Part shown: one piece after another, positions 7,822 to 16,998 of the stretch | Layout of the letters: each line of letters starts with the position of its first letter | How positions within the stretch are numbered: the stretch's first letter is position 1 | DNA from: a bacterium | GTDB lineage: Bacteria > CSSED10-310 > JAJRTK01 | Length of the DNA stretch: 23,770 bases | NCBI GenBank assembly: GCA_024278345.1 | Contig: JAJRTK010000215.1 | Coordinates: forward strand, 1 to 23,770 | Reading direction: 5' to 3' | The notes under the pieces: generated by a model | What the model saw: the letters and a program-made list of their open reading frames with translations, nothing else | Told to the model about the DNA's origin: nothing | Database searches by the model: none | Position numbers and translations under genes: made by a program

Positions 7822-10800
7822 ATGATCGTTTCGGAGACAAAGCCAAATCGGGATGAACCGGAAGCATCCTGTTCCGGGAGCTCTCGGGGAGCCGCCAGAC
7901 GTGGAAGCACCCAAAGCCGTTTTTTGCGGGCGCGTGCCTTCATTCTTGGAGCCGTTGCTCTGGGCTTGGCGGGTTTCGCCCAGATGCTCATGGTCAAGAA
8001 CGGTGTGAAGGGCGTGGATGGAGCAACGAATTGGTATGCCTTGGCGATTTTGGCGCTGATTCTAGGGTGGCACCGAACTGACAAGAATCGAAAGAGCGTG
8101 TTAGGGCTGGGGTTCTTGGGGCCAGCGGATTGCCCGCGCTCCACGGAGGAGAAGGCGCCCCAAGGAGGAAGACGCGGCCTGGCACTTCGTGCCGCTCCCT
8201 GGCTGTTGGCCCTCGCCGCCGTAGCACTCTCCGCCGCGAGCACCTGGAACCTTCGAGCCCACAACTATGATTCCGTCATGGGGGCAAGTGGTTGGGCCGT
8301 AGCCCTACTATTGCTGCTTGTGGCCGCGGTGTTGTGGGACATCCGTCACAAGTCCCGGGCTGTCATGCCCGAAAAGAGAATCGAGCGGAATCCGAAGCAT
8401 CAACGGTGGTTGGAGGGAGTCCTCTTCATCGCCATTGTGGGCTTGGCGGTAGCATTCCGGCTTTACCGGCTGGGGGATTGGACCACGGGGATGCACGGCG
8501 ACGAGGGGGAAGTTGGGATGGACGCGCTCCGCATTCTGAGCGGCCATCCGACTCCTCCCTTTCGGACCGGTTGGTTCGGGCAACCGAATTTCTATTACTG
8601 GAGCGTTGCTCTTGTGATGAAGTTCTTCGGGACGGGACTGACGGGGCTGCGGATGTTCTCCGCACTGTCGGGAATCGTCCTCGTCGTCTTTTTCTATTTC
8701 TTGGTTCGGGACTGTTTCGGGCGCAGGATGGCGATCATCTCAGGCTTCTTCCTGGCGATGTCGGACGTGGCGGTCCATTTCAGCCGACAGGAATTCAGCA
8801 ATATTACGACACCGCTCTTCATGGCGGCTGGGTTTCTTTTTTTTCTCCGTGGCCTGCGCACCGGTCGGTACTGGCATTTTGTAATGGCGGCATACTTCCA
8901 CATGCTGAATCTGCATTTCTATCTTGGAGGTCGCATTTCTCCGCTGCTCATGGGCGCATTTGGAGGATATCTTTTCCTGATTCGGCCGTTGGTCGTGGGG
9001 AGGAGAAGAGGCAGTTTCCCGCGCTTCACTGCATTGAGACACTATCGAGCCCACATCGCGATCTTCGCCATTGCCGCGGGATGCTTCGCCGCTCCGTGGA
9101 CCGCTTTCTACATGGATCACCTGACGCTCTGGAACTCGCGCCTGAAAGCCAAGCTCATCTTCCAGCATCCGGAGGTGATGGTCGCTCAGCATCACGTGAC
9201 CCACGACCCCCTATTCCTGGTCATTCGCGGACCCTTCGAGGATGGGGGGCTCCAGGCCCCAATCGTCTTTGAACCAACAGACCTCAGCGTGAAGCTGGCC
9301 GAAGACGGGTTTTGGCCGCGAGCCATCTGGGCGCAGTTGACGACCTCCCTTTCCATCTTGACCTACCGTCACGATGCCAGCTCAGTCTACACGTTCACCC
9401 GGGAGCCGGTGGCGAAACCCATGGAAGCGGCTCTCATCATCTTGGGAATTGCGTGGGCACTTTGGTGTTGGCGCAACGGCGCAATGGCCCTTCTGTCGAT
9501 CTGGTTTTGGGGTCCAGTCTTCATTGGAGGCACCCTGACCATCAACGCACCCTACATGGCGCGTTTGATCCCCATCCTACCGATGATGGCGGTTTTTGCC
9601 GCGCTGCCCCTGGACAAGTTAGCGACAGAGCTGGAGCGCCTGCTGGTGGGAAGGAATGGATCGAAACGACTGGCCTTCGCCGGTAAAGCCCTCACAAGTG
9701 TCGCGATTGCCGGAATTTTGGGATTCCTCTTGTGGCAGAATGTCCATGACTACTTCTACCGCTACCTGGAAAGCTATCCATTCCGCCCCACAACGGGACA
9801 GGCAGTCTTCGTACGCCAGATTCGGGAAAGAATCGAAGGCGAAGGCCGTCCTCCTCCAAAATTTTTCGCCATTGGCTCCCCTAAAATCTATTGGACGCAC
9901 GGCGTCAACCGCTTTCTCAATGCCGGGACCGACGGAGAAGATGTGAGAAACCTTGCCGATCTGCTTCCCATCCGGGAGGATGAGGATCGAGATGTCATCT
10001 TCTTCCTTTGGCCTCACAACAAGCAGTACTTACCCATCCTGCGGCTGTATTACCCGGATGGCGACGAAAAGGTCTTTCGCTACGGAGCACCAGGGCGCGA
10101 AACTCCTCTGCTGACCTCCTATCTGGTCCGCAAAGAAGAGATCGCGGCCCATCGCCAGTTGAAAGCAACCTACCGGATGGCTGATGGATCGGTCCTCCAA
10201 AGGATGGAATCCGGATTTGGGACCACCAAGCCACTGCCAATAGGAACCGTCTATCCCGTGGAAGCGAGCTGGTCCGGAACCATCTTGGCGCCAACCTACA
10301 GCAGCTACAGGTTCATGCTTCGAAGCGAGAAGCGAGGCGAATTGACCATCGATGGTAGACTCGTTGTGCGGACGGGAGAAGAAAGGCCGGCTGCATCGGG
10401 AAAGATCGTGCTTTCCCGGGGCTTGCACGCCGTGGAGCTTCGGGGCTTCCTCCGCCAACCCGCCGCGAAGGTCTCCATCCAGTGGGGGCGCGGTTTCAAC
10501 AAATGGCAACCTGTGGACAAAAAGGTTCTCTGGACTGGCCCGAATGCCACTTTCGCCGGCACCGTGTGGCACCTTCCCAGCAGAACAGAACCCGACCTCG
10601 CGGACCTACCCTCGGCGGCAAGCCGCCCCCTCTTATCTCGAAGAGGCGACGGCTTCCTGGGGATGCACGCCGCTCCCACCAGCATGAGTCGGAATCTTCC
10701 CTTGATCGCTTCCTGGCGAAGCAGATTTGACGTGCCCAAAGCTGGTGCATACCGGTTTTCCGCCTATTCCAACGGCGGCAGTATGATCCTCATCGATGGT

Positions 10801-11886
10801 GAAACCGTCGTGGACAACCGGCATCCTCCAGGACCTCCTCGTCGAGCCACCGGGCAGATCACCCTGGAACCTGGAGAGCACACCTTCGAGCTGCGCTACG
10901 TCTGGACCCGAGGCTTCGGGATCCTGGAAGCCTCTTGGGCGCCGCCCGGCGGAGCCCTCAGGCTGATCGCCCCCGGCGACATGCAGCCGGATCCCGCCAA
11001 GATTTCCGTGGAGCTGGACCGAAGAGGAGCCGAAGCCTCCACCGCGGGAGTCAGGCCCCTCGATGAGGCCCCGCCCATGGGCGACATTGTCCCGCACACG
11101 ATGGCCTTACAGGGCTCCCGGAGCATGGCCGCGGGTCCCGATTCAAGGCTCTATGTTGCCGATACGAAGCGCCGCCGTCTCGTTGTTCTGGACACCGACG
11201 GGAAGCTTGTCGCGGCTTTTGGAGAAGACAAAGACGGCAGCCAGAGGTTTGAGATCATCGAGGACATCTCCATCGGTCCCGCGGGCCGAATCTACATTCT
11301 GGATTCAGCGCGAAGGCAAGTCTTGGTCTGCGATGTGAGCGGCGTTTGCAGCACGCTCATTGACGGCGGCAGGGAGCTTTGCAATCCCGCCGGCTTCGAT
11401 GTGGGAAAGGAGGGCCACGTTTTCATCGCCGACACCTGTCAAGGGCGTGTCCGCCACTATGACGCGGCCGGGAAATGGGTCCGAGATTATCGTGCAAACG
11501 CCAATCCCCAAGACAGAATCGAGCAACCCATCGATGTGGCCGTCGATGACAAGAACGTCTATGTCGCGGATCTGAAAAAGCGAATCGTCAAGCTTGATCG
11601 AGAGACGGGACTCCTCGAAAAGGTCTGGCCCATCCCCGTTGGTGTTTTCAACGGCGGAAGCAGCTTAGAGATTGCCGGCTCCAAGCTCTATCTCAACAAC
11701 GCCAACCAAAACAGTCTCTTTGAGTTGGACATGGAGATCGATGACGTTCACTCCATTGGCCGGCGGGGTCAATTCACGCAACCGGTGGGGATCGCCGCCA
11801 CCGGGTCGAAGCTTTTCATCCTTGAGGGCAAAACCGGACGCATCCAGAGACTGGACAGAACGCCGGAGGAATTGCCCCATCGCTAG
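7822..11886 (+). CDS. Membrane GT-C glycosyltransferase (family 39 type) fused to two PA14-like modules and an NHL-like propeller
   Basis: The product has 1354 residues. Residues 38-175 carry about four hydrophobic segments. From about 197 the sequence looks like the PMT/ArnT superfamily, which transfers sugars from polyprenyl-phosphate donors. A first transmembrane helix leads into a loop with the acidic pair HGDEGE (D227/E228), the position of the catalytic Asp in this class, then many helices to about 660. A soluble part follows, probably periplasmic. About 805-905 and 942-1050 resemble PA14 modules (YRFMLRSEKRGELTIDGRLV and YRFSAYSNGGSMILIDGETV). About 1093-1354 is an NHL-like propeller with blade motifs such as DSRLYVADTKRRRLVVLD, GRIYILDSARRQ and GHVFIADTCQGRVRHYD. 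ATG 7822 has AAGAAGG upstream; the GTG at 7792 does not. It lies 45 bases after lptFG. PA14 modules often bind carbohydrate. The acceptor is unknown. Confidence 0.82.
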   Translation: MIVSETKPNRDEPEASCSGSSRGAARRGSTQSRFLRARAFILGAVALGLAGFAQMLMVKNGVKGVDGATNWYALAILALILGWHRTDKNRKSVLGLGFLGPADCPRSTEEKAPQGGRRGLALRAAPWLLALAAVALSAASTWNLRAHNYDSVMGASGWAVALLLLLVAAVLWDIRHKSRAVMPEKRIERNPKHQRWLEGVLFIAIVGLAVAFRLYRLGDWTTGMHGDEGEVGMDALRILSGHPTPPFRTGWFGQPNFYYWSVALVMKFFGTGLTGLRMFSALSGIVLVVFFYFLVRDCFGRRMAIISGFFLAMSDVAVHFSRQEFSNITTPLFMAAGFLFFLRGLRTGRYWHFVMAAYFHMLNLHFYLGGRISPLLMGAFGGYLFLIRPLVVGRRRGSFPRFTALRHYRAHIAIFAIAAGCFAAPWTAFYMDHLTLWNSRLKAKLIFQHPEVMVAQHHVTHDPLFLVIRGPFEDGGLQAPIVFEPTDLSVKLAEDGFWPRAIWAQLTTSLSILTYRHDASSVYTFTREPVAKPMEAALIILGIAWALWCWRNGAMALLSIWFWGPVFIGGTLTINAPYMARLIPILPMMAVFAALPLDKLATELERLLVGRNGSKRLAFAGKALTSVAIAGILGFLLWQNVHDYFYRYLESYPFRPTTGQAVFVRQIRERIEGEGRPPPKFFAIGSPKIYWTHGVNRFLNAGTDGEDVRNLADLLPIREDEDRDVIFFLWPHNKQYLPILRLYYPDGDEKVFRYGAPGRETPLLTSYLVRKEEIAAHRQLKATYRMADGSVLQRMESGFGTTKPLPIGTVYPVEASWSGTILAPTYSSYRFMLRSEKRGELTIDGRLVVRTGEERPAASGKIVLSRGLHAVELRGFLRQPAAKVSIQWGRGFNKWQPVDKKVLWTGPNATFAGTVWHLPSRTEPDLADLPSAASRPLLSRRGDGFLGMHAAPTSMSRNLPLIASWRSRFDVPKAGAYRFSAYSNGGSMILIDGETVVDNRHPPGPPRRATGQITLEPGEHTFELRYVWTRGFGILEASWAPPGGALRLIAPGDMQPDPAKISVELDRRGAEASTAGVRPLDEAPPMGDIVPHTMALQGSRSMAAGPDSRLYVADTKRRRLVVLDTDGKLVAAFGEDKDGSQRFEIIEDISIGPAGRIYILDSARRQVLVCDVSGVCSTLIDGGRELCNPAGFDVGKEGHVFIADTCQGRVRHYDAAGKWVRDYRANANPQDRIEQPIDVAVDDKNVYVADLKKRIVKLDRETGLLEKVWPIPVGVFNGGSSLEIAGSKLYLNNANQNSLFELDMEIDDVHSIGRRGQFTQPVGIAATGSKLFILEGKTGRIQRLDRTPEELPHR

Positions 11887-11969
11887 ATCGTTGAACCGAC
11901 ACCGACCCAGGACCGCGGTCTTCACCGACGGCCCTGCCGTTTGATCCATCTTGGCGATCCGGAGACTCC

Positions 11970-14585
11970 GTGGACAGGCCCAAACTCGACATCACCCAGG
12001 CTCGCCTCTGCGAAAGCTACTCGGAACATCTGTTCGTGGGGGAAGCCTACGTTTTTTTGGAACCCAGGGCGTACGAGAGTTCAGCTCTTTCGTGGGCCGG
12101 GCGAATGCTAGGGCGGCGGCGGGAGACGCCAATTCTGTCATCGCTCGTTGGGGGAACCGTCTGTTTTCCGGGAATCCGTATCCAGCCGCCACGGCTGCCG
12201 ATCCTGGATCTTTGCCAAATCCTGCCGGTGAAGGCGGTTTTCAGAGCCGGCCTGGAAAACGCGGAGCTGCTTCTGGTGGAGCCTAGTGGCTCCCGGAGAG
12301 AAAAAGCCCTGGAGATCCACTCCCCGGAACATGACACGAAGAATCTGACGGTGAAGTTGGACGAGGCGGGAATGGCCATGGTGGAGGTCGCCGGGCTGAA
12401 ACCGGGAGCTTACGAGGCCGCGGTCCTCGGGGAAGAGGGTGCCTTGGCATGGTGTGCCTTTTCGATCCTGGGGCCTCACGTCCCCGTTTTCGGGGTTCGG
12501 ATCCTGGAGGTTCCCGGAAACCACAAAGAAACGGAAACAGGAAACCTGCTCTTCTGGGTAGAACTCTGCGGCGAGCCGCTGGACGGGCCGTTGGAGGCGC
12601 TCCTGGAATTCGAGGATGGCCGGCGGGAAAAACTGACCGGCCAGGTGGTCGGTGGAACCCTGGAGCTCATCGCTCCCGGCAAGGGGAAGATCTCTCGCCT
12701 TGCCATTCGGGGCTGCTCACCGATCACTCCCACCGTAGTACTGGATCTCCTGAATTGGAATTCCCCGGGAGCAGACCGATTCCACCTGTCAAGCCTGGGG
12801 AACGAAATTTGGTGTTCCGCGGCGCCAGTCCTTCCCAACCGCCGGGTTCGTGGCCTCTATCTCAGCCGCGGGAAGGTGCGGCCGACGAACATCTGGCTGG
12901 AGCGCGTAGATACGGACTCGGCGCGCCTTCACGTCCTGAGCCCCTGTGAACCGGCGGAGATCCTGATCCTCGATCCGCGCAAGCAGCGGGGAGAGGAACG
13001 GCCGGACGTCGATCCCATCCAGGGGGCTATCGAGGCTGGCGGCCTTGCCCACGGGAAACCCGCCCAAACGGGCGGACGGTGGCGGCAGCACCGCTTCGAA
13101 AAACTGGAAAAGGGGGAGATCCTGAGCCTGGAGGTGCCGGCACCGCTCTCACTCTTGTTCATCGGGGCGGTGACTGATGGTGAGCCGTGGGAGGCCTGCG
13201 CCACGCTCCTCAAACCAAGCCCATGCCAACCGGAGATCCGTTTTCCAGCCGCAAGCGGGATAAAGTCCGGAATGGCCGTGGAAGTCCTGAGCAACAGCGA
13301 TGGGGAGTGCGAGGTCATTCTACAAGCCTGGCCGGGGAGCTTCGCGCCAGAGGATTCACTGGAACGTTCTCTCGCCAGAACCATGCTCCGGTTCCTGGAA
13401 AAGGTGCGAGGGCTGCCGCGCCTTTCCACCGCCGTTCCGAGCCTGGCCGAAGTGATGCGAAAAGGGGATCCTGGGGACGAAGGGTCCGCACCTTCCACCG
13501 CCGGTCCCCCGGGGATCAGCCCAAGCAAAGCAGCCGGGCTACTCCCGCCTTCGGGGAGGAGCGCCATCACTGGAGCCTATTTCCTGAAGGCGTCGAAGAC
13601 CTCCCATGGCGTGGCCCATTTCGAGATACCCCTTGATCCGGATATCGAACTCTACACCTTGGAGGCCTTGGTCCTCAAAAACGGGGACTGGGCAAGTTGC
13701 TCCGCTCACGCGGGATCTTCTGAAGACCCAGAGCTCAGGCTGCGGCTTCCACGGTTCCTGGGGTCGAATGAGGCCGTGAAGGCATGGGTCGTTTTGCGGT
13801 GGCGCGGCCCTCGGCCCCACTGCCGCCTCTTCCGGGACGGCGCCGAGATCTTCCTGGAACAGCCTGGCCACGCCGCGGAACCCGGTGAGAAAAAAGAAGA
13901 TGAAAAGCCGCGGACGCAACGAGCCGGCTACCCCTTCCTGGCCGTGGCCGGGCGGTACGAGGTCCTAGCTGAAGCCCCTGACGGGCGGGTCCTGGCAAGG
14001 GCGGAAGGCTCGACTTCGCTCCCTGAAACAGCCTTTCCATCCGCTATTGGCGCCAGGGGAACTCCCGCTGTGGGAGATTCTCCGCCCGGAAACGGGGAAA
14101 ACCTCCATCGGAGCGTCTCTCTCAGTGTTGGGGAAAAGGTGCCGGGGAGTTCCGAAGAGGGCCTGACTGCCTGGCTGGAACAGGGCGGCCGCCGCCGGAA
14201 AAGCGTGTCGGTGGGAGAAACGTTTCATCTTGTGGTTTCCGGGAAGTCGGGGAAAAAATTGCCGGCGGCCATGGAACTGCTCTTGCCCCAGGCAACCCGC
14301 TCCCCGAAACTGGGGAAGGGACAAGGACCGTTCGCCTTGGAGAGGGCGGATGGAGAACTGAGAGTGCCACTCCTGGCGCTGGAAGCGACTTTGGATCGGG
14401 AAGGCCAACCGGCGGTGGGACAGTTTCTGATTTGGGCCGGGTTTCCATTGGAGGTTCCCCTCCGGATTTTGGAGAATCGGCGCTGGGGCGCCAAATTGGC
14501 GCGGCGGCTGAAAAACTGTTCGCGGCGGCTCTTTGGAAAGGGGGAACTCTCTGACCTGGGTGAATCTCGGCGGACGGGTCGATGA
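11970..14585 (+). CDS. Large beta-rich protein with faint alpha-2-macroglobulin resemblance, coupled to the kinase gene
   Basis: The 871-residue protein is not confidently recognised. It reads as a chain of beta-sandwich-like segments. Two stretches recall macroglobulin domains: a segment around 105-250 (MVEVAGLKPGAYEAAVLGEE, then FGVRILEV) and one at about 555-620 (PLDPDIELYTLEALVLKNGD, then LRLPRFLGSNEAVKAWVVLR), like the 'P.FL..GD' strand pattern in bacterial alpha-2-macroglobulins. The CxEQ thioester motif is absent. No signal peptide or membrane helix is seen, so it is either cytoplasmic or exported in a non-obvious way, unlike true macroglobulins. The likely start is GTG 11970 with GGAG five bases upstream; the first internal ATG is 45 codons later. 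Its TGA overlaps the kinase ATG (ATGA, 14582-14585), implying coupled translation and probably a shared function. Macroglobulin relatedness is tentative; the ORF itself is solid. Confidence 0.7.
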   Translation: MDRPKLDITQARLCESYSEHLFVGEAYVFLEPRAYESSALSWAGRMLGRRRETPILSSLVGGTVCFPGIRIQPPRLPILDLCQILPVKAVFRAGLENAELLLVEPSGSRREKALEIHSPEHDTKNLTVKLDEAGMAMVEVAGLKPGAYEAAVLGEEGALAWCAFSILGPHVPVFGVRILEVPGNHKETETGNLLFWVELCGEPLDGPLEALLEFEDGRREKLTGQVVGGTLELIAPGKGKISRLAIRGCSPITPTVVLDLLNWNSPGADRFHLSSLGNEIWCSAAPVLPNRRVRGLYLSRGKVRPTNIWLERVDTDSARLHVLSPCEPAEILILDPRKQRGEERPDVDPIQGAIEAGGLAHGKPAQTGGRWRQHRFEKLEKGEILSLEVPAPLSLLFIGAVTDGEPWEACATLLKPSPCQPEIRFPAASGIKSGMAVEVLSNSDGECEVILQAWPGSFAPEDSLERSLARTMLRFLEKVRGLPRLSTAVPSLAEVMRKGDPGDEGSAPSTAGPPGISPSKAAGLLPPSGRSAITGAYFLKASKTSHGVAHFEIPLDPDIELYTLEALVLKNGDWASCSAHAGSSEDPELRLRLPRFLGSNEAVKAWVVLRWRGPRPHCRLFRDGAEIFLEQPGHAAEPGEKKEDEKPRTQRAGYPFLAVAGRYEVLAEAPDGRVLARAEGSTSLPETAFPSAIGARGTPAVGDSPPGNGENLHRSVSLSVGEKVPGSSEEGLTAWLEQGGRRRKSVSVGETFHLVVSGKSGKKLPAAMELLLPQATRSPKLGKGQGPFALERADGELRVPLLALEATLDREGQPAVGQFLIWAGFPLEVPLRILENRRWGAKLARRLKNCSRRLFGKGELSDLGESRRTGR

Positions 14586-16771
14586 AGGGCGGACAGCGCG
14601 CAGCGGCTGCGAGCGATGGGAGCGGAAATCAACCCAAAAAAGGATCCTTCACCTCGAAAATCAACGTCGGACAAAGCGGGAGATCGCCTAAAGTTGCATT
14701 CCCCGGCATCCCAGGCGAGAATCATCTCATGCTCCTTGAAACTGGACATCTGCTTGGAAAGCGATTTCGAATCCTGAAGCTGCTGGGCCGTGGCGGGATG
14801 GCGGAGGTTTATCTGGCCGAGGACAGGCGCCTTGGCGGCACGCTTTGCGTCAAATTGCTCCTGCCGCATCTTCGAAGCGATCCGGTGGTCTGCATTCGTT
14901 TCGAGCGGGAGGTGGCGACGGCACGGGGACTGGCGCATTCCAACATCGTTCGGATCTTCGAGCTTTGCGAAAGCGACGGGTGGCTCTATTTCACCATGGA
15001 GTATCTGGACGGCCCCGACCTCAAGCGGAGGCTCCGAAGCCGGGGGCCCCTGCCACCCCGGGAGTTGGCCGAGCTGGGTTCGGAAGTCGCCCTGGCGCTG
15101 GATGCCGCCCATGAACAGGGGATCGTTCATCGAGACGTAAAACCGCAGAACATCCTGCTCCCCAAGGATAGGCCTCCCGTGCTCGTGGACTTCGGCCTTG
15201 CGCACATGGCAAATCTCGTGGGCCTGTCCATGGGGAGCATGATGCTGGGAACGCCGGAGTACAGTGCTCCGGAGCTCCTTGACGGCGCGGTGCCCGATCC
15301 TCGCGCGGATCTTTATTCCCTGGGCGTCGTCCTCTATGAGATGGCCACGGGAAAGCTTCCCTTCCGCTCGCGCAGCCTCTATGGCGTCCTCCGGCAACAG
15401 GTGGAGACGACCGCACCCAGTATCCTGGCCCAGAATCCAGATCTTCCGCGGTGGCTGGAGAAGATCGTCGCCTGCGCCCTCTCCAAGGACCCGGAAGACC
15501 GGTTTCAGACCGCCGGGGAGATGGGGGAAATGCTCCGCCGTCAGGACGCGGCCCTCCAGGCCCTCACGCGGACTCTCGCGCCACATCCGGCGCGGCCCTG
15601 CCCACGTTGCCGGACCCCGCTTCTTCCCTCCATCCCCCTCTGCCTCGAATGTGGTTACGAGCCCCTGGTCGTCGGGAATCAGGCCACGGGAACCCACGTC
15701 CTTGTCCTCAAGGGCCCTGGCTGGGGCTGGGTGAAGCAACGGGGGATCTACGGCGGCCAGGATCCCCTGACCTACGAACAGAAATGGCGTTTCGCGGCTC
15801 TGCTCCAAGAGCTGTGCGGAAACGAACAAATCCCGGTCCACGAGATGGACTTACGCCTTCGGAACCTGCCCACGGTCGTCTTCGATAGGCTGAGCCAAGA
15901 AGATGGAGAGAAGCTCATGGACCGATTCGGGCAGATGGAGATCCCCACGGAGGTCAGGCAGCGTTTTGCCTTGAAAAACGCCGACCTTGTCACCGACAGC
16001 ACTCCCGTGGTCACGCTGGTCGCCATGATCCTCTTCTCCGCGGCACTCTTTGTGACGCTCCCCTTCTTCAACCTGCAGCTCATTGGTTCCGTGGCCTTCG
16101 GAACGATCCTGGCCACCTTCGGGCTCAAATTGGCCTTGCTCAAGCCCCTTGCGCGGCTTCCGGGAAAGAGCCACGGCTCGGCTGAAGCTTCCCCCCTCGT
16201 CTCTCTGTGCCGGGAGATCCTCCCCACACTCCGCACGCCAAGGCTCAAGAAACTCGTTCGCAAGATCCTCCTGCGTTACACCATTCTCCACAACCGCCTC
16301 CACGCCGCCGCGGAAGGTCCCACCGCCGCCCTGGCGGACGAGGCCGAGACATTCGAAACGCTGGGCCGCAAGGCTCTGGAGCTGGCGGTCAAAATCCAAA
16401 CGCTGGAGGATTCCATGGAACCTCTCCAGGAGGCAGAGCTGGTGGAGGCCGTCCAACGCCTGGACGTGGCCATCGACGAAGAAACCAATCTCGTGAGAAC
16501 CGACCAGCTCATCCTGGAACGAAAGGCAACCATGGAGGGATTGAACCACCTCGCCGAAGCCGAAGAGACGCTCTCGGCACTCTACGGCCATCTCGTTCGG
16601 GCCAGCGCCACCTTCGCTTCCGTAGTGGCCAGGCTCGGCGCCCTGGAAGGCAAGCTGGAGCTGGCCGACCCGACGCTGCCCAGAGCCTTCGCCGCCATGG
16701 AACTGGTGCTGGACCGCGCCGCCAAGGCCACGGAAAAACTCTTGCCCGAACCTACCCTTGATTCGTCGTGA
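14582..16771 (+). CDS. Membrane-associated Ser/Thr protein kinase with zinc ribbon and helical C-terminal region
   Basis: The 729-residue protein has a complete Hanks-type kinase domain at about 62-330: Gly-loop GRGGMAEV (69-76), catalytic lysine K91, HRDVKPQN (183-190), DFG (203-205) and GTPEYSAPE (223-231). All catalytic residues are present. A four-cysteine zinc ribbon follows (C340, C343, C354, C357). A segment of about 110 residues (from THVLVLKGPGWGW) has no recognised domain. Two hydrophobic segments (about 474-493 and 497-519) form a hairpin, leaving a long helical, Leu/Glu/Ala-rich, coiled-coil-like C-terminus on the same side as the kinase. No PASTA or other extracellular sensor is seen. 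The start at 14582 is coupled to the upstream stop. An in-frame ATG at 14729 lies closer to the domain and is possible, as residues 1-50 look disordered. The kinase may regulate the macroglobulin-like partner or envelope glycosylation; that is inference. Confidence 0.93.
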   Translation: MKGGQRAAAASDGSGNQPKKGSFTSKINVGQSGRSPKVAFPGIPGENHLMLLETGHLLGKRFRILKLLGRGGMAEVYLAEDRRLGGTLCVKLLLPHLRSDPVVCIRFEREVATARGLAHSNIVRIFELCESDGWLYFTMEYLDGPDLKRRLRSRGPLPPRELAELGSEVALALDAAHEQGIVHRDVKPQNILLPKDRPPVLVDFGLAHMANLVGLSMGSMMLGTPEYSAPELLDGAVPDPRADLYSLGVVLYEMATGKLPFRSRSLYGVLRQQVETTAPSILAQNPDLPRWLEKIVACALSKDPEDRFQTAGEMGEMLRRQDAALQALTRTLAPHPARPCPRCRTPLLPSIPLCLECGYEPLVVGNQATGTHVLVLKGPGWGWVKQRGIYGGQDPLTYEQKWRFAALLQELCGNEQIPVHEMDLRLRNLPTVVFDRLSQEDGEKLMDRFGQMEIPTEVRQRFALKNADLVTDSTPVVTLVAMILFSAALFVTLPFFNLQLIGSVAFGTILATFGLKLALLKPLARLPGKSHGSAEASPLVSLCREILPTLRTPRLKKLVRKILLRYTILHNRLHAAAEGPTAALADEAETFETLGRKALELAVKIQTLEDSMEPLQEAELVEAVQRLDVAIDEETNLVRTDQLILERKATMEGLNHLAEAEETLSALYGHLVRASATFASVVARLGALEGKLELADPTLPRAFAAMELVLDRAAKATEKLLPEPTLDSS

Positions 16772-16867
16772 AAAAAAAAAACTGATTCAACCATCCGCCC
16801 AAGTTTCTTGTCCCACTAGCTGAGATGCTTCCATGGGAAGTTTCTCGATGAAAAAGCGATGACTGAC

Positions 16868-16901
16868 AGCTCCGAGGCCCCCAGTGGGCTCCGCTTTTTT
16901 T
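16868..16901 (+). terminator. Probable intrinsic terminator of the rightward gene run
   Basis: The segments 16873-16880 (CGAGGCCC) and 16886-16893 (GGGCTCCG) can pair with one mismatch and one G-U around a CCAGT loop. The arms can be lengthened by AGC/GCT with a small bulge. A run of seven T follows (16895-16901). It is about 100 bases after the kinase stop and before the next gene. Confidence 0.5.
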
Positions 16902-16998
16902 CCACCTCCACGGCGGCAACCATGCGTGGTCGCCCTGAAGAAAAGCCAACTGGAGGCATCCACCCAGAGCCTCCGAAGAAATGAGAAAGGACTGCAAA

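Noticed and set aside
14225-15841. 538-codon minus-strand open frame opposite the kinase gene
   Set aside because: It is antisense to the intact kinase domain and has no recognisable motif or ribosome site.
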